The notes under the pieces: generated by a model
Database searches by the model: none
What the model was told of the DNA's origin: nothing
Seen by the model: the letters and a program-made list of their open reading frames with translations, nothing else
From: Methylobacterium sp. Leaf108
Lineage (GTDB): Bacteria; Pseudomonadota; Alphaproteobacteria; Rhizobiales; Beijerinckiaceae
Reading direction: 5' to 3'
Assembly (NCBI RefSeq): GCF_001423265.1
Contig: NZ_LMND01000012.1
Location: 317,501-381,500, forward strand
DNA length: 64,000 nt
Translations under genes and position numbers: made by a program
Part shown: positions 63,404 to 64,000 of the stretch, one piece after another
How positions within the stretch are numbered: the first letter of the stretch is position 1
How the letters are laid out: every line of letters begins with the position of its first letter

Positions 63404-64000
63404 GCGGCGTGTGGCGGAACGCGGCCCTCCTCCGCCTCGTGGGGAGGCGTTGGAGGTGGGGGTGGCTGGCCGACCCGCTGCGCAGGCCGGTGGCACCACC
63501 CCCGCCCACGATCCCTGCCCGCAAGGGGGAGGGACGTACCCTCGCCACTGTCGCCGCCGCCTTGTCGGCTCTGTTCCTCCTCGCCGCCCCCGCGCGCGCC
63601 GAGGTCGCCCCCGGTGATCTCACCTTCACGGTCACGCCCGAGCGCAACGGCAACGCCGCGCCGTTCTCGCGCGAGATGGTGCTCCTGCGCATCCGCGGGG
63701 TCTACCGGCAGCCGATCCTGCTCGAGGAGGTGGTCCAGCCGTCGCTGGCCAACTTCAGCTGGACGCAGCTCGGCCGCGACACCTGGACCAAGACCCGTCT
63801 GCCCGACGGCCCCACCGCCATCGCCTTCGAGCGCATGGTGGCGGTGTTCCCGCACCATGCGGGCGACTTCACCATCGAGCCGTTCATCCACCGCCTGACG
63901 ATCAACGACGAGGGCGTGCGCAAGGTGGTGGACGTCCGCTCGGCCCCGATCGCCCTGCCGGTGGCGCAATGGACGAAGCCCACCGGCGGCCCCGACGTGA
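63397..64000 (+). CDS. BatD-like protein, 3' incomplete
   Basis: 201 codons are present and the frame is open at the window end. After an unusually long N-terminal part the sequence has a signal-like helix (LATVAAALSALFLLAAPARAEV, about residues 49-69) and an Ig-like beta domain typical of BatD (LTFTVTPERNGNAAPFSREMVLLRIRG; ANFSWTQLGRDTWTKTRLP; FTIEPFIHRLTIND). The ATG at 63397 overlaps the TPR gene stop (ATGGTGA). Codons 6-48 are translated from a repeat-like sequence at 63410-63540; translation might instead begin further in. Whether it is a full BatD cannot be decided here. Confidence 0.8.
   Translation, partial: MVSGVWRNAALLRLVGRRWRWGWLADPLRRPVAPPPPTIPARKGEGRTLATVAAALSALFLLAAPARAEVAPGDLTFTVTPERNGNAAPFSREMVLLRIRGVYRQPILLEEVVQPSLANFSWTQLGRDTWTKTRLPDGPTAIAFERMVAVFPHHAGDFTIEPFIHRLTINDEGVRKVVDVRSAPIALPVAQWTKPTGGPDV
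63410..63540. repeat. repeat-like GC-rich element inside the batD-like leader
   Basis: This stretch is dominated by short G/C runs (GGGGGTGG, CCACCCCCGCCC, AAGGGGGAGGG) and separates the TPR stop from the signal sequence of the next gene. It looks like an intergenic dispersed element that has been read through in frame. No second copy is in the window, so repeat status is inferred. Confidence 0.4.

Noticed and set aside
58124-64000. The canonical mxa methanol dehydrogenase cluster
   Set aside because: mxaF, mxaJ, mxaG and mxaI are not upstream; TPR and BatD-like genes point to a Bat-type operon.

Overview
The window is a high-GC chromosomal segment from an alphaproteobacterium, most likely a Methylobacterium-type member of the Hyphomicrobiales (Rhizobiales). 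The pointers are a circularly permuted two-piece tmRNA gene, an alphaproteobacterial SspB, a Rhizobiales-type porin, the gene order thyA-folA-hflK-hflC-degP, a fumC-DUF4169-ribbon-helix-helix cluster, a CIRCE-controlled groESL and a MoxR/VWA operon. The species is inferred; no rRNA or tRNA gene is visible. I saw no insertion sequence, prophage or CRISPR array.

Layout. 0-4 kb: the 3' part of an SDR oxidoreductase, an EEP-fold phosphatase/nuclease, a cardiolipin synthase-like phospholipase D, a small unknown gene and an HD hydrolase. 4.2-9.5 kb (minus): thyA, folA, hflK, hflC and a DegP protease, closed by a strong terminator; membrane quality control next to folate/dTMP synthesis. 9.5-11.5 kb: a CPBP protease, the permuted ssrA (tag ANDNFAPVAVAA) and sspB, whose product delivers ssrA-tagged proteins to ClpXP. 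11.6-15.2 kb: cytochrome P450, fumC and two small genes. 15.3-19.4 kb: a 1357-residue secreted M10 metalloprotease with RTX-like repeats. 19.4-26.2 kb: an AraC regulator divergent from an MBL hydrolase, glcE and glcF split by an opposing PPOX gene, and a polysaccharide flippase. 26.2-29.0 kb: an AT-rich-flanked TadE/TadG pair and an orphan small gene. 29-32.4 kb: corA and groESL. 32.6-34.9 kb: a three-gene overlapping operon (winged-helix/PD-(D/E)XK-like protein, ParA-like ATPase, basic-tailed protein), the best candidate for an undescribed system. 35-43 kb: a membrane-anchored unknown, a 2OG-Fe(II) oxygenase, a small periplasmic protein, an SbmA/YddA-type ABC exporter, a terB-lrgA-lrgB operon and a porin. 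43.5-50.4 kb: a flavin monooxygenase-like protein, an (MxP)n repeat protein, an overlapping asnB-epimerase-tenA operon and an amino acid permease. 50.4-58 kb: LysR, a CPA2 antiporter, MFS, a CorC-type protein, MgtC and a fluoroacetate dehalogenase-like hydrolase. 58.1-64 kb: a tightly packed MoxR-DUF58-DUF4381-VWA-VWA-TPR-BatD operon that runs off the end.

Besides genes, the window carries three copies of a short palindromic dispersed repeat lying on gene ends, and a striking number of 13-24 bp tandem duplications placed exactly on stop or start regions of genes.
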